From Helicobacter cappadocius (GTDB lineage Bacteria > Campylobacterota > Campylobacteria > Campylobacterales > Helicobacteraceae): a stretch of 64,000 nt of DNA. Each line of letters begins with the position of its first letter. The stretch's first letter is position 1. The translations under genes and the position numbers were made by a program. Of the stretch, positions 34,605 through 42,925 are shown piece after piece. The notes under the pieces were generated by a model. It searched no databases, was not told where the DNA came from, and was given only the letters and a program-made list of their open reading frames with translations. The stretch spans positions 226,143-290,142 of the forward strand of contig NZ_JAUYZK010000001.1 in the NCBI RefSeq assembly GCF_030688855.1, in the 5' to 3' direction.

Positions 34605-35050
34605 AGATGAGGAATGCATTTAGTATGATTGAGTTAGTATTTGTCATTGTTATTATTGGTATTATTGCTGCTATTGCTATACCTAAGCTTTCTGTCACTC
34701 GAGCAGATGCACAGTATGTGGCAGTGCAGAGCGATATACAGACAATTTTGAGCTCTATTCAAGCTAAAAGTCTCACTGAAGATATTGATTCTAGTACTCT
34801 TAATGGTGATTTTATAATGGAAACAGCGGGTCTAAATCCTACGCGATGGATACCCACTGCAAACGGAGTGCGTTTAGCAAAAGATGGAGCAGTAGATAAT
34901 AAAAATAACTGTGTATTGATAGATTTTTCTAGCAATACACTTGATGTAAAGATTGATAAGACTATTACTTCACCTTTGTGTCAAAAACTCGCACAAATTT
35001 ATACCAAACCAATTACTATTTCATTTGGTAATGGTAGCATCAAACTCTAA
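34601..35050 (+). CDS. Type IV pilin-like pseudopilin, first of a pair
   Basis: This 149-residue protein has a short positive leader and the prepilin peptidase signature: MKMRNAFSMIELVFVIVIIG, with Glu at +5 after the processing site before Phe-Ser-Met, then a continuous hydrophobic helix. The remainder is a small beta-rich head with two cysteines (NNCVLIDF and SPLCQKL) that may pair. It overlaps mtnN by four bases. The class fits minor pseudopilins of type II secretion or DNA-uptake systems, such as the Cts proteins of Campylobacter. No secretion ATPase, peptidase or secretin is in this window. ATG 34607 is an alternative start. Confidence 0.85.
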   Translation: MKMRNAFSMIELVFVIVIIGIIAAIAIPKLSVTRADAQYVAVQSDIQTILSSIQAKSLTEDIDSSTLNGDFIMETAGLNPTRWIPTANGVRLAKDGAVDNKNNCVLIDFSSNTLDVKIDKTITSPLCQKLAQIYTKPITISFGNGSIKL

Positions 35051-35459
35051 CGCATTTAGTTATATAGAGCTAGTGTTTGGAATTGTGATTTTTGGGGTTA
35101 TTTTGAGCTTGGCAGTGCCAAGACTTAGTTTTAATTCCAAAATCTGTAATATTACTCTAAGCACTAGGTTGGCTACTGTTCAAAATGAGCTGTCGCTATT
35201 ATTTACGCAATCTCTTTTTTCTCAAAAAAAGATAACTAAGAATGAAATTTATTTGGTATTATCGCATCTCGAAGAGGAAAATACTTCAAAATGCTCTATG
35301 AAATTCGATACCAAATCCAATAGTATTTTTGCTGTTTCTGGTGAGGAAAGTGTGAAATTTTCTATCTCACCCAAAGATTTCTCTACTAATCCAAAAATAT
35401 CCTGCCCTCTTGTCAATAGATTATGCAAGAAATTGAGTTACAAGAGAAAGCAAAAATAG
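35031..35459 (+). CDS. Type IV pilin-like pseudopilin, second of a pair
   Basis: This 142-residue protein starts inside the end of the first pseudopilin. It begins MVASNSNAFSYIELVFGIVI, again a prepilin cleavage motif (A-F-S-Y-I-E) with Glu at +5, followed by one hydrophobic helix ending LAVPRLSFNSK. The C-terminal head has three or more cysteines (KICNITL, SKCSMKF, SCPLVNRLCKK) and a basic tail. I choose ATG 35031 because it places the leader directly before the cleavage motif; an in-frame start at 34953 would lengthen it implausibly. Likely a partner of the preceding pseudopilin. Confidence 0.8.
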   Translation: MVASNSNAFSYIELVFGIVIFGVILSLAVPRLSFNSKICNITLSTRLATVQNELSLLFTQSLFSQKKITKNEIYLVLSHLEEENTSKCSMKFDTKSNSIFAVSGEESVKFSISPKDFSTNPKISCPLVNRLCKKLSYKRKQK

Positions 35460-35495
35460 ATATTTATCAAATAAATTTTAGAGCTTTTATCAGTG

Positions 35496-35504
35496 TGTTA
35501 TAAT
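35496..35504 (+). promoter_or_regulatory. Extended -10 promoter of methyltransferase gene
   Basis: TGTTATAAT, a perfect extended -10, 34 bases before the methyltransferase ATG; it gives this two-gene unit its own transcript. Confidence 0.65.
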
Positions 35505-35537
35505 TAACAATCTATATAGCTAAGGTGTAAAATTTTA

Positions 35538-36503
35538 ATGTCAAGATATCTCAAAACTCCAACTCTCTTTGAATCAAATTTAAAAGAAATGGATCTCAAA
35601 GAACGGAAAAAATATTTTTTAGATACTTTAAAGGGCAAAACTCTTGCTTATAAACGTTATAGCAGAAGTCCGCTTCGTTATGGTGGTGGTAAATCCCTCG
35701 CGGTAGGTTTGATTATCGAGCATTTTCCTAATGAACTCAAAAGACTTATCAGTCCTTTTATGGGTGGAGGAAGTGTTGAGATTGCTAGTGCTTTGGAGCT
35801 GGGTATTGAGGTTAAGGCTTTTGATATTTTTGATATTTTGGTGAATTTTTGGCAGGTTTTGATTGGGGATTGTGAAAGACTTTATGAGGAGCTTTTGAAG
35901 TTAGAGCCTGTAAAAGAAGTGTATAAAGATATAAAGATTGAATTAAAAAAACACTGGGATAAGGAGATCAGCTTAGATTCAATAACACTAGCTAGAGACT
36001 ATTATTTTAACTTTAATCTGAGCTATGGACCTGGTTTTTTGGGATGGATGAGCAGTATTTATGAAGATAAAAATCGTTATTTAAAGGCATTAGAAAAGAT
36101 TAGGGATTTTAAAACTAATAATTTAAAAGTAGAATGCCAGAGTTTTGAGTATTCTTTTCAAAAATACCCTGATGACTTTTTTTATCTTGATCCTCCTTAT
36201 TTTCTTGAGGGGGATTCTAAAATGTTCAAAGGAATTTATCCCCAGAGAAATTTTCCTATACATCATAATAATTTTAATCACCAACTTTTAGCTGATTTAT
36301 TGAAAAATCATAAAGGTAGATTTATCTTGAGTTACAATGATTGTCAATGGATAAGAGATAAATATAAAGATTTTAAAATCTTAGAGCCCCAGTGGCAATA
36401 TACAATGGGGCAAGGCGAAAAAAGAATTGGCAAAAATAGAATCATTAGAGGGGATAATCACAATATCAAAAAATCTCATGAATTATTAATTATTAAGGAA
36501 TAA
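35538..36503 (+). CDS. D12-class DNA adenine N6-methyltransferase
   Basis: This 321-residue Dam-type enzyme transfers methyl to adenine N6 in DNA. The D12 class is shown by SPLRYGGGKSLAVGLIIEHF (residues 44-63), ISPFMGGGSVEIASALELG (71-89, SAM motif I) and catalytic FFYLDPPYF with D218. The C-terminal LSYNDCQWIRDKYKDF also fits. The next gene starts two bases after its stop and looks like a nuclease, so this is probably the modification half of a type II system. Recognition sequence cannot be read. Genes of this type are strain-variable in Helicobacter, so recent transfer is plausible. Confidence 0.92.
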   Translation: MSRYLKTPTLFESNLKEMDLKERKKYFLDTLKGKTLAYKRYSRSPLRYGGGKSLAVGLIIEHFPNELKRLISPFMGGGSVEIASALELGIEVKAFDIFDILVNFWQVLIGDCERLYEELLKLEPVKEVYKDIKIELKKHWDKEISLDSITLARDYYFNFNLSYGPGFLGWMSSIYEDKNRYLKALEKIRDFKTNNLKVECQSFEYSFQKYPDDFFYLDPPYFLEGDSKMFKGIYPQRNFPIHHNNFNHQLLADLLKNHKGRFILSYNDCQWIRDKYKDFKILEPQWQYTMGQGEKRIGKNRIIRGDNHNIKKSHELLIIKE

Positions 36504-36505
36504 AT

Positions 36506-37108
36506 ATGAAAATTACCCAAGTGAAGACCGCTTTTAAAATTGCTGATGTAGAATTTGTGCAAGGTAGCACGAAACTGAATTTTAATTATCTAAAAGAGCT
36601 AAAAAATCAGAATGGAAAAATTCTTCCTCAAAAAATTATTACAGAAAATCTAGCTAGAGTTTATCTTATAGTGGTTGATGGAGAGATTAAAAAAATAGGT
36701 GGATCACAAGCTAGTGGCGGTATTAAAAGTACTTTAAATATCTATCAAGATGGCGGAATAAAGGGAAGACCAAGTATTAGAAGTTACGGGATTTGGTATT
36801 TTTTGTATCATACGATTTTGAGTGGAAAAAAGATTGAGTTTTATATGATTTATCAGGAGAATTTTGAAAAAGATATTAAAGGACTTTTTGGACTAAAAAA
36901 GGTTAAAGAAGCATATATTAGTTATAAGTTAATCGAACGGTGTTGTATTGAAGATTATCTAAATACCGAAGATGGAAGATTTCCTGAATGGAATGTTCAA
37001 GAACAGGGTATGGACTGGCCATTAAATATAAAAGATGATCATGCTCAGCTATTGAATAAAAGCTCTCGTCGCAAAAAGACAATTAACCGCAAAGAAGTAA
37101 AAGCGTAG
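36506..37108 (+). CDS. Probable GIY-YIG-like restriction endonuclease
   Basis: This 200-residue protein is cotranscribed with the D12 methyltransferase. RVYLIVVDGEIKKIGGSQAS at residues 51-70 aligns with the GIY-YIG core: the first motif is V-Y-L-I, and the second K-I-G-G-S replaces Y-I-G-S-T. The spacing of about ten residues is correct. A helix (SGGIKSTLNIYQDG), a Gly/Arg-rich loop (KGRPSIRSYG) and glutamates near 111 and 118 could supply remaining active-site residues. The C-terminus is basic (NKSSRRKKTINRKE), as expected for DNA contact. Other GIY-YIG restriction enzymes are known from Helicobacter. The pairing is inferred from position; I do not recognise a close relative. Confidence 0.6.
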   Translation: MKITQVKTAFKIADVEFVQGSTKLNFNYLKELKNQNGKILPQKIITENLARVYLIVVDGEIKKIGGSQASGGIKSTLNIYQDGGIKGRPSIRSYGIWYFLYHTILSGKKIEFYMIYQENFEKDIKGLFGLKKVKEAYISYKLIERCCIEDYLNTEDGRFPEWNVQEQGMDWPLNIKDDHAQLLNKSSRRKKTINRKEVKA

Positions 37109-37152
37109 AAATAAAGCCTTCAGATAAAAAATAATTTATGATTTGATAGGGC

Positions 37153-37176
37153 GAATTGGTAGAAAACTACCAATTC
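37153..37176. terminator. Terminator hairpin between convergent genes
   Basis: GAATTGGTAG, AAAA loop, CTACCAATTC: ten perfect pairs. It lies 44 bases after the nuclease stop and 10 before the YceI-family stop, so it can serve both. No strong U-run follows. Confidence 0.6.
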
Positions 37177-37185
37177 TAAAGAAAA

Positions 37186-37755
37186 TTATTTGATGTCTGC
37201 TTGGAAACCGATTTCTACTTCTGTATAGGTTTGTTTGCCATGAAGTGCAGAGACCATTTTATCTGTAGATAGGGCTACATAAGAGTTGTTGAGATTAAAA
37301 TCTTTGGACATATCTATTTTGCCTGAAGCTTTGAATTTGCCATCAGTTAGAGTGTACTTCATAGGCACTTCTTTGGTTATGCCATTGAAAGTAATTTTTG
37401 CTGTGATTTCACCGCTAGAATCATCACCACTAATTTTAGTCACCTCCGCTTGTATTTTGGAATCTTTTAGTTTGGCTATAAAGGTTCGATGAATGTTGCC
37501 ATCTCTTGTTTTGTCTTTAGTATTTTCTTTGCTGAAATCCGCTGTTGCTTTTGCTTTGGACATAATATCAGAAATGCTGCCTTCTGTTTTTACAAAGGTA
37601 AAAACAGCACCATCAATAAATCCAGGCACCTTTGTTTTATTTTTGAGCTTATAGCCCACGAAATAGACCTTTGCACTTGCAGTATCGATTGTAAGTGCGT
37701 TTAGAGAGTGGCCGAATATACTTACAAAAGTAAGTGCTAATAGAATTCTTTTCAT
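37186..37755 (-). CDS. YceI-family periplasmic lipid-binding protein
   Basis: This 189-residue exported protein has a signal peptide (ILLALTFVSIFGHSLNA) and a YceI lipocalin-like barrel. The opening LTIDTASAKVYFVGYKLKNKTKVPG, the centre IHRTFIAKLKDSKIQAEVTKI and the end HGKQTYTEVEIGFQADIK fit the family, which binds isoprenoids or fatty amides in the periplasm. H. pylori has a homologue. A Fur-box-like sequence overlaps its promoter, suggesting iron control. The ATG is followed by MKR, typical of a secreted protein. Confidence 0.9.
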   Translation of the reverse strand: MKRILLALTFVSIFGHSLNALTIDTASAKVYFVGYKLKNKTKVPGFIDGAVFTFVKTEGSISDIMSKAKATADFSKENTKDKTRDGNIHRTFIAKLKDSKIQAEVTKISGDDSSGEITAKITFNGITKEVPMKYTLTDGKFKASGKIDMSKDFNLNNSYVALSTDKMVSALHGKQTYTEVEIGFQADIK

Positions 37756-37773
37756 TGATTTTCTCCATTTATT

Positions 37774-37795
37774 TATAATGATACTCGTTATTATA
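37774..37795 (-). promoter_or_regulatory. YceI-family promoter with Fur-box-like operator
   Basis: The 19 bases 37774-37792 match the classical Fur box (GATAATGATAATCATTATC) at 15 of 19 positions. They overlap the minus-strand -10 TATAAT at 37790-37795 and the predicted transcript start near 37783. Confidence 0.55.
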
Positions 37796-37872
37796 ATATA
37801 AAAATTGATAATTTACGCAACATTTATTCAAAACATTTTTTATTTTTTATATCAAGATTTCAAGTGAGAGAA

Positions 37873-38715
37873 TTACCACACCTGAACATCTATACGAGTT
37901 GTTTTATACATACTTTTGTTGCTACCGTTAATAGTGTATTCTACCGCAAAACCATATTTAATCTTTGCCATCCCTGATCGACTGATAGAAATGCTTTTAT
38001 ATGCGTCTTTGCTTATGGGTAGTGATCCAATATTAGCTGAAGCATTTGGTGGCAGAGTTCGATTGAACTGTGATTCTGATACTAGATCTCCATCAATATA
38101 TAAAGCAGCATAAGTAATGGTTACAAAATCAGGTGTAAGATTTGCTATAGAAAACCCTACAGAACCTTGAGAAACCCTAAAAGCACTTGATGTAAGTAAA
38201 ATATTTTTATCACCCAATCTCACAGCCGGTACGCTCACGCGTGATAGTATATAACGTGCAGGGGTATCTCCATTGTTATTTTCAATATACATATCCCCGC
38301 CATATTTCATTAAGAGTGCAATCATATTATTATCTTGTCTAGATACAGCATAGTGAAGAGGAGTATTCCCTCTAATGCTATCTTTGATATTAGGATCAGC
38401 ACCTTCTTTTAAGAGAACTTGTGCGAATTTTAGATTACCAAACTGAACAACTTTGTGAAGTGCTGTTTCGCCGTGCGAGATGGCATTTACATCTGCTCCA
38501 CGATTGATGAGTAGGTATAAAATATCCATATTATTTTTTCTAGATGCATCATATAAAGGAGTGCTTCCACGCAAACGAGAGTTTACATCAGCCCCAAGAT
38601 CAATACCCTTTCTAACATCTTTGTAATTATTGCTAAACAAAAGATAATCATATTTATTAGCATAGGCAACCGAGATTAAAAGACACAATATGCACAACGA
38701 ATAAATTTTTTTCAT
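37873..38715 (-). CDS. Exported ankyrin-repeat protein
   Basis: This 280-residue protein has a signal peptide (IYSLCILCLLISVAYA) and four or so ankyrin repeats between residues 30 and 155. Examples are GSTPLYDASRKNNMDILYLLINRGADVNA, GETALHKVVQFGNLKFAQVLLKEG and GNTPLHYAVSRQDNNMIALLMKYGG. The C-terminal 110 residues are beta-rich with no known motif. I take ATG 38715, five bases after AAGGAG, rather than GTG 38721. It probably scaffolds a partner in the periplasm. It is the last gene of a leftward operon that starts at ddl. Confidence 0.85.
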   Translation of the reverse strand: MKKIYSLCILCLLISVAYANKYDYLLFSNNYKDVRKGIDLGADVNSRLRGSTPLYDASRKNNMDILYLLINRGADVNAISHGETALHKVVQFGNLKFAQVLLKEGADPNIKDSIRGNTPLHYAVSRQDNNMIALLMKYGGDMYIENNNGDTPARYILSRVSVPAVRLGDKNILLTSSAFRVSQGSVGFSIANLTPDFVTITYAALYIDGDLVSESQFNRTLPPNASANIGSLPISKDAYKSISISRSGMAKIKYGFAVEYTINGSNKSMYKTTRIDVQVW

Positions 38716-38717
38716 TT

Positions 38718-39206
38718 TCACTCCTTGAAGTATTTTTGAGCTAGTTTTTTAATTTTTTCATACACTATATCGAAATCTACTCCATAGGTTCTACCCTCTG
38801 CAATAGTGGTGAAAAAATTTGTATCCCCAATATATCGAGGAAGTATATGCAAATGGATATGTTCAGGAATCCCTGCACCCCCTGCTTTTTTGATATTCAT
38901 ACCGATATTAATTCCACTAGCTCCATAATCATAAAGTAGCGATACGGCTTTTTGCGAAAGTTTATGTATGTGTAGCCAATCTTTTTGAGAAAGTATGTCT
39001 GGGCTGTCTGTATGAAAATGTGGGATAAGCATAAAATGACCTGGTGTGTATGGATAACGATTCATTACCCCAAAAAGAATCTCATCGCGATAAAATACCC
39101 GATTTTCAATATCAAGTTCTGGATGTTTGCTTATATCGCAAAATACACAACTATTGTCTTTTGAACCAAAGTATTCACTACGCCAAGGAGAGTAGATTCT
39201 ATCCAT
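38718..39206 (-). CDS. HIT-family nucleotide hydrolase/transferase
   Basis: This 162-residue protein has the histidine-triad motif in PEHIHLHILPRY near residue 115. The N-terminus MDRIYSPWRSEYF plus CVFCDIS with two cysteines is typical of the Ap4A phosphorylase-like HIT branch. PYTPGHFMLIPHFHTDS is also characteristic. It probably hydrolyses dinucleoside polyphosphates or AMP conjugates in the cytoplasm. Its order after murF matches H. pylori. The ankyrin gene starts just beyond its stop. Confidence 0.9.
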   Translation of the reverse strand: MDRIYSPWRSEYFGSKDNSCVFCDISKHPELDIENRVFYRDEILFGVMNRYPYTPGHFMLIPHFHTDSPDILSQKDWLHIHKLSQKAVSLLYDYGASGINIGMNIKKAGGAGIPEHIHLHILPRYIGDTNFFTTIAEGRTYGVDFDIVYEKIKKLAQKYFKE

Positions 39207-39214
39207 CTGCTTTC

Positions 39215-40699
39215 CTAAATGTAGCTTGGAGCATCATTAGCAAAAAGTATCAAATCTTCTTGCTGGGTGCTAGCTTGGAGGATATTTTCTAGTTGAGCTT
39301 TATCTTTGAGAATAATCTTTTGAGGTTTTTGGATATATGCAGATAAGATCTTCGAATTTAATTCCCCTGTAATAATGACAATATCAAAAACCTTATCAAT
39401 TTCTTTTGCAAGAGCAATATTAGATTCTGCATCGCTTTCAACCAATCCAGGTGTGACGATTATTTTTCGCTTAGGATAGAGGCTAGACAACCTTACAGCT
39501 TCAAGCATACCTTTTAGATTCCCATTAAAGCTATCATCAATGATGATTTTTTGATTTACATTTAACAGATTGAGACGATGAGGTGTGGGCTGGAGTTTAG
39601 AGACAGACTTTTGAATATCGGCAATAGGGATTTTTAGAGCATTAGCCAACACAATCGCCACGCTGATATTATCTACATTGAATTCCCCTAAAACTTTGGT
39701 TTCAAATAGATACCATTCTTTTTGTAGTTTTATCTCAAATGATGTGCCCTCCAGTGTGGCAGAAATATTTCTTATATCATCTGGATAGGGCTGTATAAGA
39801 GATTTTTTATCTCCTGATATATACTCAGGTATAGGATTTTTTTCATAAACAAAAGCTTTCTTTAATCGTTTGGATTCTAGGAGTTCAAGTTTGGTTTGCA
39901 GAACATTATCAAAAGTCTTAAAATATTCAATATGTTGGTATCCTACCTCACCTATAATAGCATATTGTGGTTGTAGCAATAGAGCTATTTCTTTAATATC
40001 CCCAGATTGCCTCGCACCTGCTTCGGCGATATAGATATCTGTGCCAAAATCAAGATTTTTATTAATATCATCAATAATGCCCTTGAATGTATTTACACTT
40101 CTTGGAGTTGCATATACAGTGTATTTGTTTTGAAGAATTTGATAGAGAAAATTTTTGATACTTGTTTTTCCAAAGCTCCCAGTAATTGCTATGATTCGTA
40201 GTGATGCCATCAGGGCGAGTTTATCTTTTGCCATTTGAGTGTAGCGATTCAAAAGTAATATTTCATAAAGTTTTGAAAATATGCAACCAAACAGCAATGG
40301 CAAAAGATATAGGAAACGTAGACTTGGATTGAAATCTTTTGAAAGGATAGTCAATATTTCATTGAAAAATACAAATGCGAAACAGATGACAAAAAATCGT
40401 AATACCCTCTTAGTGAATACCAGCTTTTTATCAAGCTTGAATGTCCATATTGTTAGCAATGGTATTTCGACAATATATAAATACGCATAGAAAATCATAT
40501 TTTGGGCATAAAAACTAGATATAAGAAACACACAAATAGGGATTACAAAATGAAGAAAGTGCCATTTTTGTTTGTGGTGCTTAGTGATTACACGATAAAG
40601 ACTGTAGTTATACCACTGTAGATTGGTAATCAAGTAATAACTAATACAAAAAATAAAAATCCACCTTGAAACAATATCAAGAATTTCTAACCAACTCAT
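39215..40699 (-). CDS. murF: MurF, UDP-MurNAc-tripeptide--D-Ala-D-Ala ligase, membrane-type N-terminus
   Basis: MurF adds D-Ala-D-Ala to the peptidoglycan precursor. The ATP loop is AITGSFGKTSIKNFL (about residues 172-186). VYATPRSVNTFKGI, AEAGARQSGDI, HRLNLLNVNQKIIIDDSFNGN and the C-terminal ligase domain fit. The first 150 residues differ from classical MurF domain 1: several hydrophobic segments (WIFIFCISYYLI, FLHFVIPICVFLISSFY, VLRFFVICFAFVFF, FLYLLPLLFGCIF) predict membrane attachment. A MurF of similar size is found in H. pylori. With ddl two genes upstream, D-Ala-D-Ala synthesis and use are in one operon. Confidence 0.9.
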   Translation of the reverse strand: MSWLEILDIVSRWIFIFCISYYLITNLQWYNYSLYRVITKHHKQKWHFLHFVIPICVFLISSFYAQNMIFYAYLYIVEIPLLTIWTFKLDKKLVFTKRVLRFFVICFAFVFFNEILTILSKDFNPSLRFLYLLPLLFGCIFSKLYEILLLNRYTQMAKDKLALMASLRIIAITGSFGKTSIKNFLYQILQNKYTVYATPRSVNTFKGIIDDINKNLDFGTDIYIAEAGARQSGDIKEIALLLQPQYAIIGEVGYQHIEYFKTFDNVLQTKLELLESKRLKKAFVYEKNPIPEYISGDKKSLIQPYPDDIRNISATLEGTSFEIKLQKEWYLFETKVLGEFNVDNISVAIVLANALKIPIADIQKSVSKLQPTPHRLNLLNVNQKIIIDDSFNGNLKGMLEAVRLSSLYPKRKIIVTPGLVESDAESNIALAKEIDKVFDIVIITGELNSKILSAYIQKPQKIILKDKAQLENILQASTQQEDLILFANDAPSYI

Positions 40700-40710
40700 A
40701 CCCGCCCCAC

Positions 40711-40983
40711 TTATTTAATGATTTCAAAACTATCTGATAAAAAACCATCGATGATGTGAAAATCTACACTCTCAACTTTTGATCTTGAAGGCCCAACTTT
40801 GAGAATAGAAATAAATTTTTCAATATTTTCTTTTTCCCCATATGCGAAGATTTTTACACTTCCATCTAGTTGGTTTTGGGCTGAACCTACGATATGGAGT
40901 TGTTCGGCTTGTGTTTTAGAAAACTTTCTAAAACCCACTTTTTGGACAATGCCTGTGACCGTTATTTCGATAGCTTGTTTCAT
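40711..40983 (-). CDS. acyP: Acylphosphatase
   Basis: This 90-residue protein hydrolyses acyl phosphates. The family pattern is AIEITVTGIVQKVGFRKFSK, with the catalytic arginine in GFR, and VGSAQNQLDGSV with the catalytic asparagine. The normally glycine position of the phosphate loop (VQGV) is lysine here (VQKV), which may affect activity. It overlaps the upstream hydrolase gene by four bases and lies 11 bases before murF. It appears inserted relative to the H. pylori order as I recall it. Confidence 0.85.
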   Translation of the reverse strand: MKQAIEITVTGIVQKVGFRKFSKTQAEQLHIVGSAQNQLDGSVKIFAYGEKENIEKFISILKVGPSRSKVESVDFHIIDGFLSDSFEIIK

Positions 40984-41693
40984 CGCCCTTCCTTGTGATA
41001 TTGTTCGTCTATTATTTTGGCCTGTTTGAGGAAAAAATAATGATCACCCTCTAAGACAAAAAAATGATTATTTGGTATTAGGGTTGAAATTTTTTCACCA
41101 CACCATAATGGAGTAGCACTGTCACTTCTGCCCCAAAATACATAGGCTTTTTTGCAAAAATGAGCGTATATATTACTAAAATCTTCATTTACAACTTGTT
41201 TAAACACTTCATACATAGCTTCATTTAGGTTTTCAGCATCAGCACTACGAAGTTTAGATGAATTTATCCCTAGAGTTTTGAAAATTTTAGCAAGAAAGAT
41301 TTTAGTCTTAACTCTTAAAGATTTTTGTATAGGGATTCCTGCAGAGCTTAGTAGAATGATTTCATCGCTATTACAGAGCAAGGCAACCTTGCCACCAAAA
41401 CTATGTCCCACAATAACATTTATTTTAATATCAAATGAAGCGATGAATTCGTTGGTGATTTGAGCGTAATCTTGGGTTGATATAACTACAGAATTGGGGC
41501 TATTTCCAAATCCAGGCATATCTAAATAGTAGTGATTGAAATCTTTAAAACTATTTTTAAATGCAAGTTCCATCAATTCTTTATTGCTTCCCCAGCCATG
41601 TAAAAAAAGAATATTTTTAGAGCAGTGATGATTTAAGAATGTATAGGATAATTCAAATTCATTGCCTCTGTAGCAAATCAGTCTTTTTGCCAC
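40980..41693 (-). CDS. Alpha/beta hydrolase of the ddl-murF operon
   Basis: This 237-residue cytoplasmic alpha/beta hydrolase has LFLHGWGSNKELM near residue 32, then MPGFGNS and GHSFGGKVALLC with the nucleophile serine at about residue 97. FWGRSDSATP (acid region) and LEGDHYFFLK (histidine) complete the set. The start is GTG at 41693, sharing one base with the ddl stop. It is conserved between ddl and murF in Helicobacter, so a cell-wall role is often assumed, but substrate is unknown. Confidence 0.85.
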   Translation of the reverse strand: MAKRLICYRGNEFELSYTFLNHHCSKNILFLHGWGSNKELMELAFKNSFKDFNHYYLDMPGFGNSPNSVVISTQDYAQITNEFIASFDIKINVIVGHSFGGKVALLCNSDEIILLSSAGIPIQKSLRVKTKIFLAKIFKTLGINSSKLRSADAENLNEAMYEVFKQVVNEDFSNIYAHFCKKAYVFWGRSDSATPLWCGEKISTLIPNNHFFVLEGDHYFFLKQAKIIDEQYHKEGR

Positions 41694-42754
41694 TATTTGC
41701 CTTTTGCTCTTTGAATTTTGTCTATATATTGATAAGAAATTTTGATAGCTTCTTTTTTGGGCAGATATGAGCTAAGCTCTAATAGAGTATTTAGAAAATT
41801 ATCAAATAAATAATTTGCCCCACTCCCAGGAATAGGATTGATTTCATTGAGATACACTTCATCTTCAATCACAAAAAAATCACACCTTATCAATGCTCCT
41901 TCAAATTTATTGACATAAATTTTTTTGAAGGCATCTTTGATTTTTTTTTCTAAATCTTCGCTAATATCTGCCTTCCTGACTTGTTCTGTTCGAGAAAAAT
42001 CAAGATACTTATTCTCAAAGTCCAGCAAATCTTTTTTTTGAGGCTCTTCAATGATAGAAAAAATATATTCATCATCACTATTATTGCCATCAGCAATTTT
42101 GCAACCAGCTAGATTATATTCTTTGACTCCCTTTATAAAAGGCTCGATGATGATTTCTTTATCAAATTCAAAGGCACTATCAATAGCATAGGAGATTTCA
42201 TCTGAAGAATAGATAACCGATACTCCAATAGAGCTTCCCAATCGTGAAGGCTTGACAATCAAAGGAAATTCCCCATTTATTTTTCTAGGACTATGTTTTT
42301 GAAGCATTTCAAAAGGAAGCATTTTAATACCCCTTTCTTTTGCGTATAGCTTTGTAAGGTATTTATTGAAACTAAGTACGCAACCTTCAAGACGCGGACC
42401 GATGAAGGGTATTTTATAAAAGTCCAAAATACTAGCTAATGTTCCATCTTCTCCATCAGCTCCGTGTATAAGATTGATAACTATTCCAAGTGGAATGGAT
42501 TTCTTTTTCAACAATCCTTGCGAAAAAAAACTTCCTATGCCGACATAGAGTTCCTTGCATTTTTTGTATTCACCAGAAGAAAAAAATGTTGATTTCATAC
42601 TTTCAGAAGGGATCAAATAAAATCGATGAGAAGAGTCTAAGAAAATAAAGCCTTCTACATTTTTCTCACCCAAAACCTTTTTGAGCGAAATCGCACTCAC
42701 AATGCTGATTTCGTGTTCCCAACTCAGTCCTCCAAATAAAATGCTGAATTTCAA
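41693..42754 (-). CDS. ddl: D-alanine--D-alanine ligase
   Basis: Ddl is an ATP-grasp enzyme that joins two D-Ala. KFSILFGGLSWEHEISIVSAISLK at the start, LIHGADGEDGTLASIL, FPLIVKPSRLGSSIGVSVI, EYNLAGCKI, RCDFFVIEDEVYLNEINPIPGSG and the ending match the family. I place the start at TTG 42754, six bases after GAGGAG; TTG 42760 abuts that site and is unlikely. This gives 353 residues. It is the first gene of the operon leading to murF. Confidence 0.95.
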   Translation of the reverse strand: MKFSILFGGLSWEHEISIVSAISLKKVLGEKNVEGFIFLDSSHRFYLIPSESMKSTFFSSGEYKKCKELYVGIGSFFSQGLLKKKSIPLGIVINLIHGADGEDGTLASILDFYKIPFIGPRLEGCVLSFNKYLTKLYAKERGIKMLPFEMLQKHSPRKINGEFPLIVKPSRLGSSIGVSVIYSSDEISYAIDSAFEFDKEIIIEPFIKGVKEYNLAGCKIADGNNSDDEYIFSIIEEPQKKDLLDFENKYLDFSRTEQVRKADISEDLEKKIKDAFKKIYVNKFEGALIRCDFFVIEDEVYLNEINPIPGSGANYLFDNFLNTLLELSSYLPKKEAIKISYQYIDKIQRAKGK

Positions 42755-42839
42755 ATCCAACTCCTCTTTGTATTATCGTTTTTGGTATTTGGTGCGAGTT
42801 TATCTAAAAAATACTTAAAAATCATTTCTTGAAATTGTA

Positions 42840-42857
42840 ATCACGATGTTATCACGA
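42840..42857. promoter_or_regulatory. Tandem heptamer upstream of hydrogenase operon
   Basis: ATCACGA occurs at 42840-42846 and again at 42851-42857, spaced 11 bp start to start, about one helix turn, some 70 bp upstream of the putative -10. The geometry suits a tandem response-regulator site. Confidence 0.4.
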
Positions 42858-42925
42858 GTTTATTTTAGTAATATTTTAACTTCTACATTGTTTCTCATTT
42901 TATTGTTTTGTTGGGAAAAAAATTA

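Noticed and set aside
41946..41957. T-rich run inside ddl as a slippage tract
   Set aside because: Short A/T runs are common at this base composition and this one lies in a conserved essential gene; no sign of switching.
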